Shown one piece after another: positions 8,052 to 17,139 of a DNA stretch of 33,184 nucleotides. Source of the stretch: Streptomyces africanus (GTDB taxonomy: Bacteria; Actinomycetota; Actinomycetes; Streptomycetales; Streptomycetaceae); the NCBI RefSeq assembly GCF_002150735.1, contig NZ_MUKA01000074.1, positions 1 to 33,184 on the forward strand. The letters are read 5' to 3'. A program made the position numbers and the translations under genes. Position 1 is the stretch's first letter; each line of letters opens with the position of its first letter. The notes under the pieces were generated by a model that searched no databases, had not been told where the DNA came from, and saw nothing but the letters and a program-made list of their open reading frames with translations.

Positions 8052-8516
8052 TCAGCGATCGGTTTCGCCGGCGAGCGGCAGCACGGCGCGTACCCGCTTG
8101 CCCACCGGCACCCGCTCCACACTGACCTGCTCCGCGAGCGCGTGGACGATCTCCAGGCCGTGCCGCCCGACCCGCTCGGGGTTGCGGGGGAAGATCCGGG
8201 GCAGAGCGGAGCTGCTGTCGTAGACCGACACCGTCACGGCGGTGTCCGTGCCGACGAGCTCAAGGATGTACGGCCCGTTGCTGTGCCGGTCGGCGTTGGT
8301 GACCAGCTCGCTCACGACGAGCTGCACCGCCCCGTCGGCCCGGTCGTCGATGCGTGCGCACCACTCGGTCCTGAGCTGGTCGAGGAAGAGCGCGGCGAAG
8401 GACCGCGCCTCGGCGATGCAGCCCTGCTCGCCGGTGTAGTGTGCCGCCCGCCTCAGCGGTTCCACGGGCACGTCGAAACCAGTCGGTATCACTGCCCCGT
8501 CCAGGTGGTCGATCAT
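8052..8516 (-). CDS. RsbW-like ATP-binding anti-sigma regulatory protein
   Basis: A 154-residue single-domain GHKL ATPase of the HATPase_c_2 type. The N-box is VSELVTNADRHS (Asn75, binds Mg-ATP). The G1 region is VYDSSSALPR (Asp100), and the G2 region is VGRHGLEIV near residue 118. Such proteins bind SigB-type sigma factors or phosphorylate STAS antagonists. Lying tail-to-tail with the sigma gene, and sharing its promoter type, it is the natural candidate partner, but the sequence does not prove this. No anti-anti-sigma (STAS) gene is seen nearby. The ATG at 8516 has only an AGAGAG purine run as a ribosome-binding site. Confidence 0.85.
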   Translation of the reverse strand: MIDHLDGAVIPTGFDVPVEPLRRAAHYTGEQGCIAEARSFAALFLDQLRTEWCARIDDRADGAVQLVVSELVTNADRHSNGPYILELVGTDTAVTVSVYDSSSALPRIFPRNPERVGRHGLEIVHALAEQVSVERVPVGKRVRAVLPLAGETDR

Positions 8517-8564
8517 TGTTTCTCTCTGGGAAGCCGGACTGGCCGGACGCTCTGCACAGTGCTC

Positions 8565-8589
8565 GTACCCCGAGCCCGGCTTCGCAGTC
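8565..8589 (-). promoter_or_regulatory. SigB-family promoter of the anti-sigma gene
   Basis: On the minus strand GACT (8586-8589), a 15-nt spacer and GGGTAC (8565-8570), the same layout and spacing as upstream of the sigma gene. It lies about 49 nt before the ATG at 8516. This suggests the kinase is induced by the sigma factor it would restrain. Confidence 0.6.
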
Positions 8590-8732
8590 CTGACAGGTCT
8601 TCGGCCCGTCCGGTGCCCCCGGCATTGTCCCCTGTCCGCGGGGCACCCGGCAGGGACCGGGTCCGGCAGCCGGCTGCCGACGGCGGGGGGCGGTCGTCGC
8701 GGTACGGGCCCGCCCGGTGGGGAGGTCGTGCG

Positions 8733-9326
8733 ATGAACGAGCTGAGGGCGGCACGGAGCCTGACGACTCTGCCGGTGGTCACCCTGGGCGGTGACGTCGT
8801 CGCCGAGGTCAAGGACACCGTCTTCGACACCGCCGCCGCACGGGTCACCGGCTTCACGCTCAGCGGCCGGGGACTGCTGTCGGGCTCGCTGAAGCAGAGC
8901 CTGCCCTGGACGGCCGTGCACTCTCTGGGCCATGACGCGGTCATGATCGTCGATGTCGGTGACCTGGCGGACACGCCCGTGGCGGTGGCACGCCGGGCCG
9001 CCCAGCAGGGCCGAGTGCTGCACGCGAGGGTGCTGACCGAGGAGGGCGCCGAGGTGGGCACGGTGCTCGACGTCGTCGTCGAGGGCGGCACCAGCGGCCG
9101 GGTCGTGGGCTTCAGGATCGCTGCGGGCAGGGCCCTGGCGCGGGGCTCCGGGCGGCGCCGGCACCGGGTGTACGTGCCGCGCGGCGAGACGCTCGTGGTC
9201 TCCGGCCGGACGCTGGTGATCCCGGGGGACGCCATCCATTACGTGGCCGACGACCTGCCGGCCTTCGCCGCCCGGGTCGGTGCCTTCCACGACGGGCACG
9301 AGGGGCAGGAGGGTACGAGGCCATGA
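8733..9326 (+). CDS. PRC-barrel domain protein
   Basis: A 197-residue protein with two PRC-barrel-like modules. The first, about residues 10-80, reads LTTLPVVTLGGDVVAEVKDTVFDTAAARVTGFTL; the second, about 95-170, reads VLTEEGAEVGTVLDVVVEGGTSGRVVGFRI. PRC-barrels are small beta-barrels found in RimM and in photosynthetic reaction-centre H subunits, used for binding protein or RNA. In Streptomyces such genes sit among stress-sigma targets, but no GGGTAC promoter was seen here. GGAGG lies 8 nt before the ATG. Its stop overlaps the next gene start (ATGA), so the pair is translationally coupled. The C-terminal tail HDGHEGQEG is acidic and likely disordered. Confidence 0.8.
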   Translation: MNELRAARSLTTLPVVTLGGDVVAEVKDTVFDTAAARVTGFTLSGRGLLSGSLKQSLPWTAVHSLGHDAVMIVDVGDLADTPVAVARRAAQQGRVLHARVLTEEGAEVGTVLDVVVEGGTSGRVVGFRIAAGRALARGSGRRRHRVYVPRGETLVVSGRTLVIPGDAIHYVADDLPAFAARVGAFHDGHEGQEGTRP

Positions 9327-9739
9327 TGTTGTTCTCGCAGGCCCGGGGGCTGCCGGTCCGGACGCTGACCGATGCCGAGGAGATCGGCGTGCTCAAAGCG
9401 CTGACGGTCGACGCCCCGGCCGGTGTGGTCACCCATGTCCGGGTGCGCCGCCGGCACTCCCGCAAGGAGTCCGTGCTGGCCTGGGGTGCCCTGCAGGCCA
9501 TCGGCCCGGACACCGTGCTCGTCCGCTCGGCCGCCGTCCCGTCCGAGGTGCCGCCGCATCACGAGCTGCCGGGCGTCAGGATCCTCACCGAGACGGGCGA
9601 CGGACTCGGCACGGTCCAGGACGTCGTGTTCGAACCGGAGACCGGCCGTATCGAGGCGATCCGTACGGCCCACGGCGACCTGCCGGCCGATCGCCTGCTC
9701 GGTCTCGGCGACTACGCCCTGGTGGTCCGTGCCGGGTGA
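9323..9739 (+). CDS. Second PRC-barrel domain protein
   Basis: A 138-residue protein overlapping the previous gene by 4 nt. Residues about 1-70 (SQARGLPVRTLTDAEEIGVLKALTVDAPAGVVTHVRV) and 80-135 (LPGVRILTETGDGLGTVQDVVFEPETGRIEAIRT) form two PRC-like barrels. The role is unknown; coupled translation suggests it acts with the upstream PRC protein. Two successive ATGs (9323 and 9326) could serve as start. Confidence 0.8.
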   Translation: MMLFSQARGLPVRTLTDAEEIGVLKALTVDAPAGVVTHVRVRRRHSRKESVLAWGALQAIGPDTVLVRSAAVPSEVPPHHELPGVRILTETGDGLGTVQDVVFEPETGRIEAIRTAHGDLPADRLLGLGDYALVVRAG

Positions 9740-9851
9740 GTCGGGCCGCGCGTATTCGGGCCGCGCGTGCCCAAGTCCCGTACGGCTCGCCAGCCGATGC
9801 GGACGGACCTCCCGACGGGCGTCCGGCGTGGGTGCTGCTTAGCGTGGCAGC

Positions 9852-11150
9852 GTGAGTTCGCGCACCTCCTCCGGTCCGGCACGTACCTCCGGCGAGCGGG
9901 CCGTCGCCCGTCACGGCTGGGCGCATGCCCTCGCCACGGTGGTGGGCGGGCTGTTCGCCATGGCGGTGGTGTCCGCGCTGGGCCTGTGGGCGGCCGGGGC
10001 GGCGGACCTCCCGGACGGCGCGCTCGCACCGGTCGTCGCGGCGACCGTGGTCACCGCCGTGGGGGGCACCGTGAAGCTCTCCGGAAGCGCGGGCGACCTC
10101 GCCGACACGCAGGCGGGTCTGACCGTCATCCCCCTGTCCGTCACGCTCACCGGGGCGTTGGTGATCGCCTGGGGCTTCCTGCGGCCCCTGCGGCACCGGG
10201 CGGTCGCCGGTACGGCGGAGCTGGCCGGCTGGGCCGCCAGGATCGCGGCCCTGTGGCTGCTCGCGCTGATCGGTCTGACCCTGGCCGCACGCCACACGTT
10301 CGACATCTCCCTCGGGAACGACGACCTGGGCGAACTGGGCGATCTGTTCGGCGCCTCACCGAAGGTCGGTTTCACCACCGACGTACCGCTGTCCGTGTTC
10401 GTCGGCGTGGTGTGGCTGGCCGGTGTGCTGGTGCTGGCCCTGCTGGTGTCGCGCGGCGCCCCGTTGCCGGCCGGGCTGCTGCGCTTCCAGGCTTCGGTGC
10501 GGCCGGCCGCCTACGCGATGGTCGCGCTGCTGCTCGCCTGCGTCGTCATCGGTGTGGTCGCCGCCCTGGTCGTCGCGGCGACACGGGGGCACACGGCGGA
10601 GACGTTCGCCGTGATCCTGCTCGGCATGCCCAACCTGGTGTGGCTGGCGCTGACCATCGGACTCGGCGCCACCTGGAACGGCCGGGTGGAGGGGCCGTTC
10701 GGGCTGCCCATGCCGCACGTGCTCGACGAGGTGCTGCGCACCCCGGACATCTCCGAGCTGAATCTGCGGACGCTCTCCGAGCACGACGGCAGGGTGTGGT
10801 GGCTGCTGGTCGTCGACGTGGTGCTGCTGGTCGCCGCCGCGTTCGTGATGGCGGCCCGGTCACCGGCCCGGGTGCGGGCCTGGCAGCACGCCGTGCACAT
10901 GGCGGTGGCACTCGGGCTGACGGTGTTCATGATCTGCCTGGTCGGACGTATCTCCGCGCACTTCGGCCTGTCCGTGCTCGGCATCGGCGACCTGGGCGGC
11001 GGCCTCGCGGGCGAGTTGTTCCTCAGGCCCCGGCTGTGGGGAGCCGTGGGCCTGGCCGTCCCGTGGGGGCTGGTGACCGGATTCGCCGGGGCGCTGGCGG
11101 CGCGGCACGTACGGCGCCGGGGTGAGGTGGGCGCCGAGCGGCCCGGCTGA
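9852..11150 (+). CDS. Polytopic membrane protein, streptophobe family
   Basis: A 432-residue integral membrane protein resembling the actinobacterial streptophobe family; function unknown. Hydrophobic segments are visible at about residues 24-48, 58-75, 85-110, 120-150, 185-205, 220-250, 260-280, 315-335, 350-370 and 395-420, so about 8-10 membrane passes. A charged loop (NDDLGELGDLFGASPKVG) lies near residue 160. The GTG at 9852 sits 6 nt after TAGCGT, so the transcript is probably leaderless. No ribosome-binding site is seen. No catalytic motif was found. Confidence 0.75.
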   Translation: MSSRTSSGPARTSGERAVARHGWAHALATVVGGLFAMAVVSALGLWAAGAADLPDGALAPVVAATVVTAVGGTVKLSGSAGDLADTQAGLTVIPLSVTLTGALVIAWGFLRPLRHRAVAGTAELAGWAARIAALWLLALIGLTLAARHTFDISLGNDDLGELGDLFGASPKVGFTTDVPLSVFVGVVWLAGVLVLALLVSRGAPLPAGLLRFQASVRPAAYAMVALLLACVVIGVVAALVVAATRGHTAETFAVILLGMPNLVWLALTIGLGATWNGRVEGPFGLPMPHVLDEVLRTPDISELNLRTLSEHDGRVWWLLVVDVVLLVAAAFVMAARSPARVRAWQHAVHMAVALGLTVFMICLVGRISAHFGLSVLGIGDLGGGLAGELFLRPRLWGAVGLAVPWGLVTGFAGALAARHVRRRGEVGAERPG

Positions 11151-11170
11151 CGCCCGGCCCGCAGGCTGCA

Positions 11171-11340
11171 CTACGTCCGCTCCACGAAGACCGGTTCGGC
11201 CCGGCGCGGGTGCGGCTTCGGCCCCTCCTCCCCCTGCGGCCGGCCCATCCGGGCGGGGGCGGGCCCGGCGCCGGATCCGACACCGGCCGTCGCGGCCAAG
11301 TCCTCGATGGTCCTGCCTGATGTATGACTGTGCGAGCGGC
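11171..11340 (-). other. Coding-like stretch of uncertain status downstream of the 136-aa gene
   Basis: The 190-nt gap 11151-11340 is not plainly empty. On the minus strand one frame, stopping at 11171, reads SGRTIEDLAATAGV and later GEEGPKPHPRRAEPVFVERT. Its third positions are almost all G or C, like real genes here. No good start or ribosome-binding site was found; an ATG would give only 25 residues. It is either a remnant of a gene, a very small ORF or chance in GC-rich DNA. Confidence 0.25.
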
Positions 11341-11751
11341 TCAGGCCACAGGCACGCCCAGGGTGGGAGCCGTCCGCTGCATGCGCAGGGCGTCCACGGA
11401 CTCGGCGAGCAGTTCGTACTCGGTGGTGTCGTCGCTGGTGGCGATGCGCACCAGCCGTCCGGCCGCCAACTCCTCGGCGACCCGCTCCTGTTGGCCGGGG
11501 TCGGCGCACCAGGCGCGCAACAGGGTGGGCACGTCGGGCACGGTCTCGGCGACCGGCACGAGCGCGCCCGGCGGTAAGTGCTCGGCGTCGGGCTGGGGGT
11601 CGAGGCGCTGGGCGATCCAGGAGGCGCGGTCGCGCAGCCACCACAGGGCGAGGGCGAGGGTCGGAGCCCGGTAGGTACCCAGCGGGACCCCGATGCGGCG
11701 GCCGTCGCAGACTCCGTACGCCGTGACATGGCACAGAAACTCGTCGTGCAC
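11341..11751 (-). CDS. Hypothetical protein, 136 aa
   Basis: I do not recognise this family. The translation from the GTG at 11751 begins with HDEFLCHVTAYGVCDGRRIGVPLGTYRAPTLALALWWLRDRAS and ends with SVDALRMQRTAPTLGVPVA. It is soluble, acidic in the middle (AEELAAGRLVRIATSDDTTEYELLAESV), and has two cysteines near the N-terminus. The start is well supported by a GGGGGAGGG ribosome-binding site 5 nt upstream. It is on its own, divergent from the NTF2-like gene, with an AT-richer palindromic region upstream. No function is proposed. Confidence 0.7.
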   Translation of the reverse strand: MHDEFLCHVTAYGVCDGRRIGVPLGTYRAPTLALALWWLRDRASWIAQRLDPQPDAEHLPPGALVPVAETVPDVPTLLRAWCADPGQQERVAEELAAGRLVRIATSDDTTEYELLAESVDALRMQRTAPTLGVPVA

Positions 11752-11861
11752 GTGACCCTCCCCCGTTGCGCCCTGCCCGCCTGCCTGCCCGGCCTTGCTG
11801 TCCTGCGGCTCGCGTGCTGTGCGTGAGGGCGCCGTCGCTGGATGTGAAGCGCTCTCGCTGG

Positions 11862-11891
11862 TCAGTATGTTCACTACTGAAACACTGTCAC
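11862..11891 (-). promoter_or_regulatory. Palindromic operator/promoter candidate in an AT-richer island
   Basis: The 335-nt gap 11752-12086 contains an unusually AT-rich stretch near 11840-11940. TCAGTA-N7-TACTGA is a perfect inverted repeat at 11862-11880, and TGTTCA-CTAC-TGAA overlaps it. On the minus strand GTGACA (11886-11891), 16 nt and CATACT (11864-11869) could be a -35/-10 pair for the hypothetical gene, placing the repeat over the promoter. The regulator is unknown. Confidence 0.4.
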
Positions 11892-12086
11892 CATGTCTTT
11901 CCGGCCAGTCTCCTGGCATATTCACACCCCGAGTTGGCCGAAATCCTGTGGGCCGTCGCCAGGGGCATGACGCCGGAGGTAATCGACGGTCCCGCCGGGC
12001 GCGGGCAGGGTGGTCCGTGCCGGTTCGCCGCGAGCCGCGATCCGGGATCTGACCGGCACACACGACCTTTCGGAGGCTGATCGCCC

Positions 12087-12470
12087 ATGTCCGCACCCGC
12101 CGCCCGTTACGAGGACGCCGTCGCCCGCTACTTCGAGGCCTGGAACGCCGAGGACCCGGCGGCCCGGGCGAAGGCGGTCGCCGCCGCCTGGACCGAGGAC
12201 GGCGGTTACACCGACCCCCTGGCCGATGTCACCGGCCACGAGCAGATCGCCGCGCTGATCGGAGCGGCCCGCGAGCAGTTCCCGGGTCTGGTGTTCCGCC
12301 TCGCCGGCGCCGTCGACGGGCACCACCACACCGCGCGTTTCTCGTGGGAGCTGGTGAGCGAGAGCGACGGCTCGGCGCCGGTGGCGGGGTCGGATGTGGT
12401 CACGCTGGACGAGCAGGGCCGGATCAGGGCCGTGCTCGGCTTTCTGGACCGGGTGCCCGCCGGGGCGTGA
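12087..12470 (+). CDS. NTF2-like / SnoaL-fold protein
   Basis: A 127-residue protein of the nuclear-transport-factor-2-like superfamily, a cone-shaped fold used by small isomerases, cyclases and hydrolases. It begins YEDAVARYFEAWNAEDPAARAKAVAAAWTEDGGYTDPLADVTGHEQIAALI, the usual helix and pocket region, and ends VVTLDEQGRIRAVLGFLDRVP. The substrate cannot be predicted. GGAGG lies 10 nt before the ATG. It is the first of two short genes on this strand; the DUF1905 gene follows after 76 nt. Confidence 0.82.
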   Translation: MSAPAARYEDAVARYFEAWNAEDPAARAKAVAAAWTEDGGYTDPLADVTGHEQIAALIGAAREQFPGLVFRLAGAVDGHHHTARFSWELVSESDGSAPVAGSDVVTLDEQGRIRAVLGFLDRVPAGA

Positions 12471-12546
12471 GACCGGCTCCGGCGATGAGTTCTCCGGTGT
12501 CCGGCGGTCTGTGTGAGTGAAAGGCTGCCGAGCACCGGAGGACACC

Positions 12547-12843
12547 ATGGCCACGACCGGAAAACTGGACGCGGAATTCACCGCGGTCCTGCGCAAGAGC
12601 CCCGCCGAGGGCGGCTGGACCTACCTGGTCTGGCCCCCGTCGGCCGAGTACTTCGGCACCCGCGGCCTGGTCAAGGTCCGCGGCACGATCGACGGGCACC
12701 CGTTCCGCAGCTCCTTCATGGCCCTGGGCGACGGCACGCACAAGCTCCCCGTGAAGGCCGGCGTCCGCAAGGCCATCGGCAAGGAGGAGGGCGACACGGT
12801 GACGGTGCGCCTGGAGGAGCGGATCGGCTCCCGAACCGCCTGA
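12547..12843 (+). CDS. DUF1905 domain protein
   Basis: A 98-residue protein matching the DUF1905 pattern: [44 protein letters not shown], then [40 protein letters not shown]. It is predicted to be a small beta-barrel of unknown function; in some genomes it is fused to a YdeI/OmpD-like domain. The ATG at 12547 has CGGAGG 5 nt upstream and is preferred over an in-frame ATG at 12517. A strong palindromic terminator starts at its stop codon. Confidence 0.85.
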   Translation: MATTGKLDAEFTAVLRKSPAEGGWTYLVWPPSAEYFGTRGLVKVRGTIDGHPFRSSFMALGDGTHKLPVKAGVRKAIGKEEGDTVTVRLEERIGSRTA

Positions 12844-12864
12844 CCGGGGGCGGCCGCCCCCGGT
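12843..12864. terminator. Bidirectional terminator palindrome
   Basis: A perfect 22-bp palindrome, ACCGGGGGCGG followed directly by its reverse complement, between the convergent DUF1905 and aldo/keto reductase genes. Confidence 0.75.
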
Positions 12865-12876
12865 CGAGCAGACCGG

Positions 12877-13869
<993 letters not shown>

Positions 13870-13986
13870 CGCGACTCCAGAGGGGTTGGCTCGGTCGGGA
13901 GGAAACCGGTGTCCACTCTGTCGTGACCTGCTCCCATGCGTCCAACAGAAGAATCCGATGGAATTCAGCGGCTAGGCTTCTCAGTC

Positions 13987-14892
13987 ATGGAACTGCGCCA
14001 CTTGCAGCACTTCGTCGCGGTCGCCGAGGACCAGCACTTCACCCGGGCTGCGGAGCGGCTCCTGGTGTCCCAGTCCGGCCTGTCGGCCTCCATCCGGGCG
14101 CTGGAGCGGGAGCTGCAGACGCCGCTGTTCGTGCGCACCACCCGCCGGGTGACGCTCACCCCGGCCGGGCGGGCGCTGCTCGGCGAGGCGGAGCGCATCC
14201 TGGCACAGGTGCGCGCCGCCCACGAGGCGGTGGCGGCGGTGCAGGGCGTGTTGCGCGGCATGCTCGCGCTCGGCAGTGAGCAGTGCATCGCCGGGGTGCA
14301 TGTCGCGGGGTTGCTCGCCGCCTTCCGGCACCAGCATCCGGACGTGGAGATCTGTCTGCGGCAGGCCGGGTCGGGCGCGCTCGCGGAGGAGGTCGCGGCC
14401 GGGCGGCTCGACCTGGCGTTCGCCGTGCGGACGCAGGCGGACAGCGACCAGTTGCGGTCGGTGCCGCTGAGCAGCGAGCCGATGACGCTGCTGTGCCACG
14501 CCAGCCACCCGCTCGCCACCGCCGGAGCGGCCGTCACGCCGGAGGAACTGGGCGGGGAGGTGTTCGTCGACTTCCACCCGGACTGGGGGCCGCGCCGCAC
14601 CACCGACACGGTGTTCGCCGCCGCGGGCGTACGGCGGACCGTGGCCCTGGAGGTGAACGACGTCCACACCCTGCTCGACCTGGTCGACGAGAACCTCGGC
14701 GTCGCCGTCGTACCGCGGCACTTCGCGCACAAACGCGCCTCCCTGACCGCGCTGCCGGTGAAGGGCACGGGCGAGGCGGTCTACGAGACGGTGGCCCTGC
14801 TGCCGCCCCGGCAGGCCACGAGCCCGGCGGCCCGGGCGCTGATGGCGCTGCTGGAGGCCACGGGCGTGACACCGGAGACCACGGGCGCCTAA
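13987..14892 (+). CDS. LysR-family transcriptional regulator
   Basis: A 301-residue LysR regulator. Residues 1-60 hold the winged helix-turn-helix (ELRHLQHFVAVAEDQHFTRAAERLLVSQSGLSASIRALERELQTPLF). A linker helix follows, then a periplasmic-binding-protein-like effector domain from about residue 90 to the end. The ligand is unknown. A TAGGCT -10-like box lies 8 nt before the ATG and no ribosome-binding site is seen, so transcription may start at or next to the ATG. It is divergent from the aldo/keto reductase gene across 117 nt, the classic arrangement for control of the neighbour. Confidence 0.88.
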   Translation: MELRHLQHFVAVAEDQHFTRAAERLLVSQSGLSASIRALERELQTPLFVRTTRRVTLTPAGRALLGEAERILAQVRAAHEAVAAVQGVLRGMLALGSEQCIAGVHVAGLLAAFRHQHPDVEICLRQAGSGALAEEVAAGRLDLAFAVRTQADSDQLRSVPLSSEPMTLLCHASHPLATAGAAVTPEELGGEVFVDFHPDWGPRRTTDTVFAAAGVRRTVALEVNDVHTLLDLVDENLGVAVVPRHFAHKRASLTALPVKGTGEAVYETVALLPPRQATSPAARALMALLEATGVTPETTGA

Positions 14893-14897
14893 GGCGC

Positions 14898-15000
14898 AGA
14901 CCACAGACCGCCACACCGGCAGACCACGAGCGCGCAAACGCAGAGCCACGGGACTCGGCGAGTCCGCCACGGAAGACCACAGGCGCGCACGCGGAGACCC
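14898..15000 (+). repeat. Degenerate short direct repeats after the LysR gene
   Basis: The 158-nt gap 14893-15050 holds three imperfect copies of an AGACCAC-centred unit, at 14898, 14921 and 14974. The last two share AGACCAC followed by GCGCGCA and a GCAGAG/GCGGAG block. A small hairpin GGACTC-GGC-GAGTCC (14951-14965) sits between them. The copies are too divergent and irregular for a CRISPR; possibly decayed tandem duplication of the gene tail. Confidence 0.4.
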
Positions 15001-15050
15001 CCGGCGTGTGAACCGGAGCGCACGGCGCGGCGATGCGCGATGGTGGAGGC

Positions 15051-15566
15051 ATGCATGCGAAGGACATCCTCATCGACGGCTACAACCGCATCCGGGAAGA
15101 AGTCCACGCCACCGTCGGGGGCCTCGGGCCCGACGAACTGAGCGCCCGCCCCTCCCCCGACACCAATTCCATCGCCTGGCTGGTCTGGCACCTCACCCGT
15201 GTCCAGGACGACCACGTCGCCGACGCCTTCGGCCTCGACCAGGTGTGGCTGTCCCAGGACTGGGAGAAGCGCTTCGGCCTCGGACTGCCCCGGCACGACA
15301 CGGGCTACGGCCACAGTCCCGCCAAGGTCGCCAAGGTCCGGGTCGACTCCGGCGAGATGCTGACCGGCTACTACGACGCCGTGCACGACCAGACCCTCGA
15401 AGCCCTGCGCGGAGTGGCGGCCAAGGATCTGGAGCGCGTCGTCGACGAGCGCTGGGACCCGCCGGTCACCCTGGGCGTCCGGCTGGTCAGCGTCCTGTCC
15501 GACGATCTCCAGCACATCGGACAGGCCGCCTACCTCCGGGGGCTCCTTCAGAGCGCGGCCTCGTAG
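15051..15566 (+). CDS. DinB-like / DUF664 four-helix protein
   Basis: A 171-residue DinB-superfamily protein, a four-helix bundle that often uses three histidines to bind a metal and may act as a thiol-dependent S-transferase, as in mycothiol maleylpyruvate isomerase relatives. Metal-ligand-like His are visible in [16 protein letters not shown] and [17 protein letters not shown]. The start at 15051 (MHAKDIL) matches the family N-terminus; an in-frame ATG at 15033 is possible. GATGGT lies 6 nt upstream of 15051, so the transcript could be leaderless. It overlaps the convergent adenosine deaminase gene by 19 nt. Confidence 0.82.
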   Translation: MHAKDILIDGYNRIREEVHATVGGLGPDELSARPSPDTNSIAWLVWHLTRVQDDHVADAFGLDQVWLSQDWEKRFGLGLPRHDTGYGHSPAKVAKVRVDSGEMLTGYYDAVHDQTLEALRGVAAKDLERVVDERWDPPVTLGVRLVSVLSDDLQHIGQAAYLRGLLQSAAS

Positions 15567-16627
15567 CCGGGCAGGACCACGTCCCGGATGAGCGCGTTCC
15601 GCTCGTCGAACGGGAGGAACGCGCTCTTCAGGGCGTTCACGGTGACCGTGCGCAGGTCCTCGACGGTCCAGCCCGCCTGCTCGGCCAGCAGGGACATCTC
15701 GCGGGTCATCGTGGTCCCCGACACGAGCCGGTTGTCGGTGTTCAGGGTGACGCGGAAGCCGAGGTCCTTCAGCGCGGTGATCGGGTGCTCGGCGATCGAG
15801 GTCGCGGCGCCGGTCTGGAGGTTGGAGGTCGGGCACATCTCCAGGGCGACACGCCGGTCGCGCACCCAGCCCGCGAGACGGCCGAGCTTGCCCGACGCGA
15901 GGTCGGGGATGTCGTCGGTGATGCGCACGCCGTGCCCGATGCGCTGGGCGCCGCACACCTGAAGGGCCTGGTGGATGCTGGGCAGGCCGTGCGCCTCCCC
16001 GGCGTGGATGGTGAACGGCACGTTCTCGCGGCGCAGGTGCTCGAAGGCCGCGAGGTGGTCGGCGGGCGGGAAGCCGTCCTCGGCACCGGCGATGTCGAAG
16101 CCGACGACACCGGCGTCCCGGAACGCCACGACCAGGTCGGCGATCTCCCGGCTGCGGTCGAACATCCGCATCCCGCACAGCAGCGTCCCGACCCGCACGG
16201 GCGTCCCGGCGGCCGCCGCCTTGGCCATGCCGGCCGCGAGCCCCTCCTGCACGGTCTCGACCACCTCGGGCAGGGTCAGCCCGCCCCTGACCATCAGCTC
16301 CGGGGCGTAGCGCACCTCGCCGTAGACGACACCGTCCGCGGCGAGGTCGAGCACGTACTCCTCGGCCGTGCGCACCAGGCCCTCGCGGGTCTGCATGACG
16401 GCGAGGGTGTGCTCGAAGGTGGCTATGTAGCGCACCAGGTCGCCGGAGTTGGCGGCCTCGTAGTACCAGGCGGCGAGTTCGGCGGGGTCGGTGGTGGGCA
16501 GGGTGTGGCCGACCGCGTCCGCGAGCTCCACCACGGTCGCGGGGCGCAGACCGCCGTCGAGGTGGTCGTGCAGCACGGCCTTGGGCAGCCGGCGGAGGGT
16601 GTCGGTGTCGATGCGGGGCGCGGTCAT
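15548..16627 (-). CDS. add: Adenosine deaminase
   Basis: Cytosolic zinc hydrolase converting adenosine (and deoxyadenosine) to inosine in purine salvage. The 359-residue TIM-barrel protein has the metal-binding HDHLDGGL (HxH), a HAGEAHG segment with the zinc His and the catalytic Glu, GHGVRI with the next His, and TLNTDNRL with the metal Asp. The NTDN ending replaces the NTDDP of the E. coli enzyme, which I believe is common in Streptomyces paralogues. The ATG at 16627 follows a GAGGA ribosome-binding site. The 3-prime end overlaps the DinB-like gene. A VOC gene lies 38 nt upstream on the same strand and may be co-transcribed. Confidence 0.93.
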   Translation of the reverse strand: MTAPRIDTDTLRRLPKAVLHDHLDGGLRPATVVELADAVGHTLPTTDPAELAAWYYEAANSGDLVRYIATFEHTLAVMQTREGLVRTAEEYVLDLAADGVVYGEVRYAPELMVRGGLTLPEVVETVQEGLAAGMAKAAAAGTPVRVGTLLCGMRMFDRSREIADLVVAFRDAGVVGFDIAGAEDGFPPADHLAAFEHLRRENVPFTIHAGEAHGLPSIHQALQVCGAQRIGHGVRITDDIPDLASGKLGRLAGWVRDRRVALEMCPTSNLQTGAATSIAEHPITALKDLGFRVTLNTDNRLVSGTTMTREMSLLAEQAGWTVEDLRTVTVNALKSAFLPFDERNALIRDVVLPGYEAAL

Positions 16628-16665
16628 GTGCGTGTTCCTCTGGAGGCGCGTTCTCGGTCGGGTGC

Positions 16666-17061
16666 TCAGTCGGTGGCGGGCTGGAGCAGGTCCCAGCGGT
16701 TGCCGTACAGGTCCTGGAAGACGGCGACGGTTCCGTACGGCTCGTGCCGCGGTTCCTCCAGGAACGTGACGCCCGCGGCGGTCATCCGGGCGTGGTCGCG
16801 GGCGAAGTCGTCGGTGTGCAGGAAGAAGCCGACCCGCCCGCCGGTCTGGTCCCCGACCCGGCTGGCCTGCGCCTCCCCCTTGGCACGGGCGAGCAGCAGA
16901 CCGCTGCCCGTTCCCGGGCTCCCGGGTTCGACGACGACCCAGCGCGACCCGTCGGGCCGGGGAGCGTCCTCGACGAGCCGGAACCCGAGGGCCTCGGTAT
17001 AGAAGCGGATGGCCTCGTCGTAGTCGTCGACGACGAGGGTGACCAGGGCGATGCGTCGCAT
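16666..17061 (-). CDS. Single-module VOC family protein
   Basis: A 131-residue VOC protein: [44 protein letters not shown], then [52 protein letters not shown]. The layout matches bleomycin-resistance/extradiol-dioxygenase-like lactoylglutathione lyase relatives. The substrate is unknown. The ATG at 17061 has AAAGG 6 nt upstream. It is divergent from the tautomerase gene. A GTTA-N4-TAAC palindrome at 17096-17107 lies over its likely promoter region. Confidence 0.85.
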   Translation of the reverse strand: MRRIALVTLVVDDYDEAIRFYTEALGFRLVEDAPRPDGSRWVVVEPGSPGTGSGLLLARAKGEAQASRVGDQTGGRVGFFLHTDDFARDHARMTAAGVTFLEEPRHEPYGTVAVFQDLYGNRWDLLQPATD

Positions 17062-17139
17062 CAGGACCTTTCGGAGCGTGTGGTTGACGGGAGAGGTTAT
17101 ACGTAACACCCATGAGACGCAAAACAACCCGGGGATCTC

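Noticed and set aside
9312..9317. GGGTAC before the second PRC gene as an internal promoter
   Set aside because: No GNNT at the correct spacing with room for a leader, and the two PRC genes overlap and look translationally coupled.
11674..11679. GGGTAC on the minus strand within the 136-aa gene
   Set aside because: It lies inside the gene and no start codon follows at a sensible distance; probably chance.
14898..15000. Possible CRISPR array in the repeats after the LysR gene
   Set aside because: Only three imperfect units with irregular spacing, no unique spacers of constant length and no cas genes.
15008..17002. A 664-codon open frame on the plus strand, antisense to adenosine deaminase
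   Set aside because: Composition is that of a shadow; adenosine deaminase motifs on the other strand account for the region.
15051..17061. A single long fusion of adenosine deaminase with the upstream VOC protein
   Set aside because: The open frame continues past the deaminase start, but the VOC protein is in another frame with its own start and ribosome-binding site; the two are separate genes.
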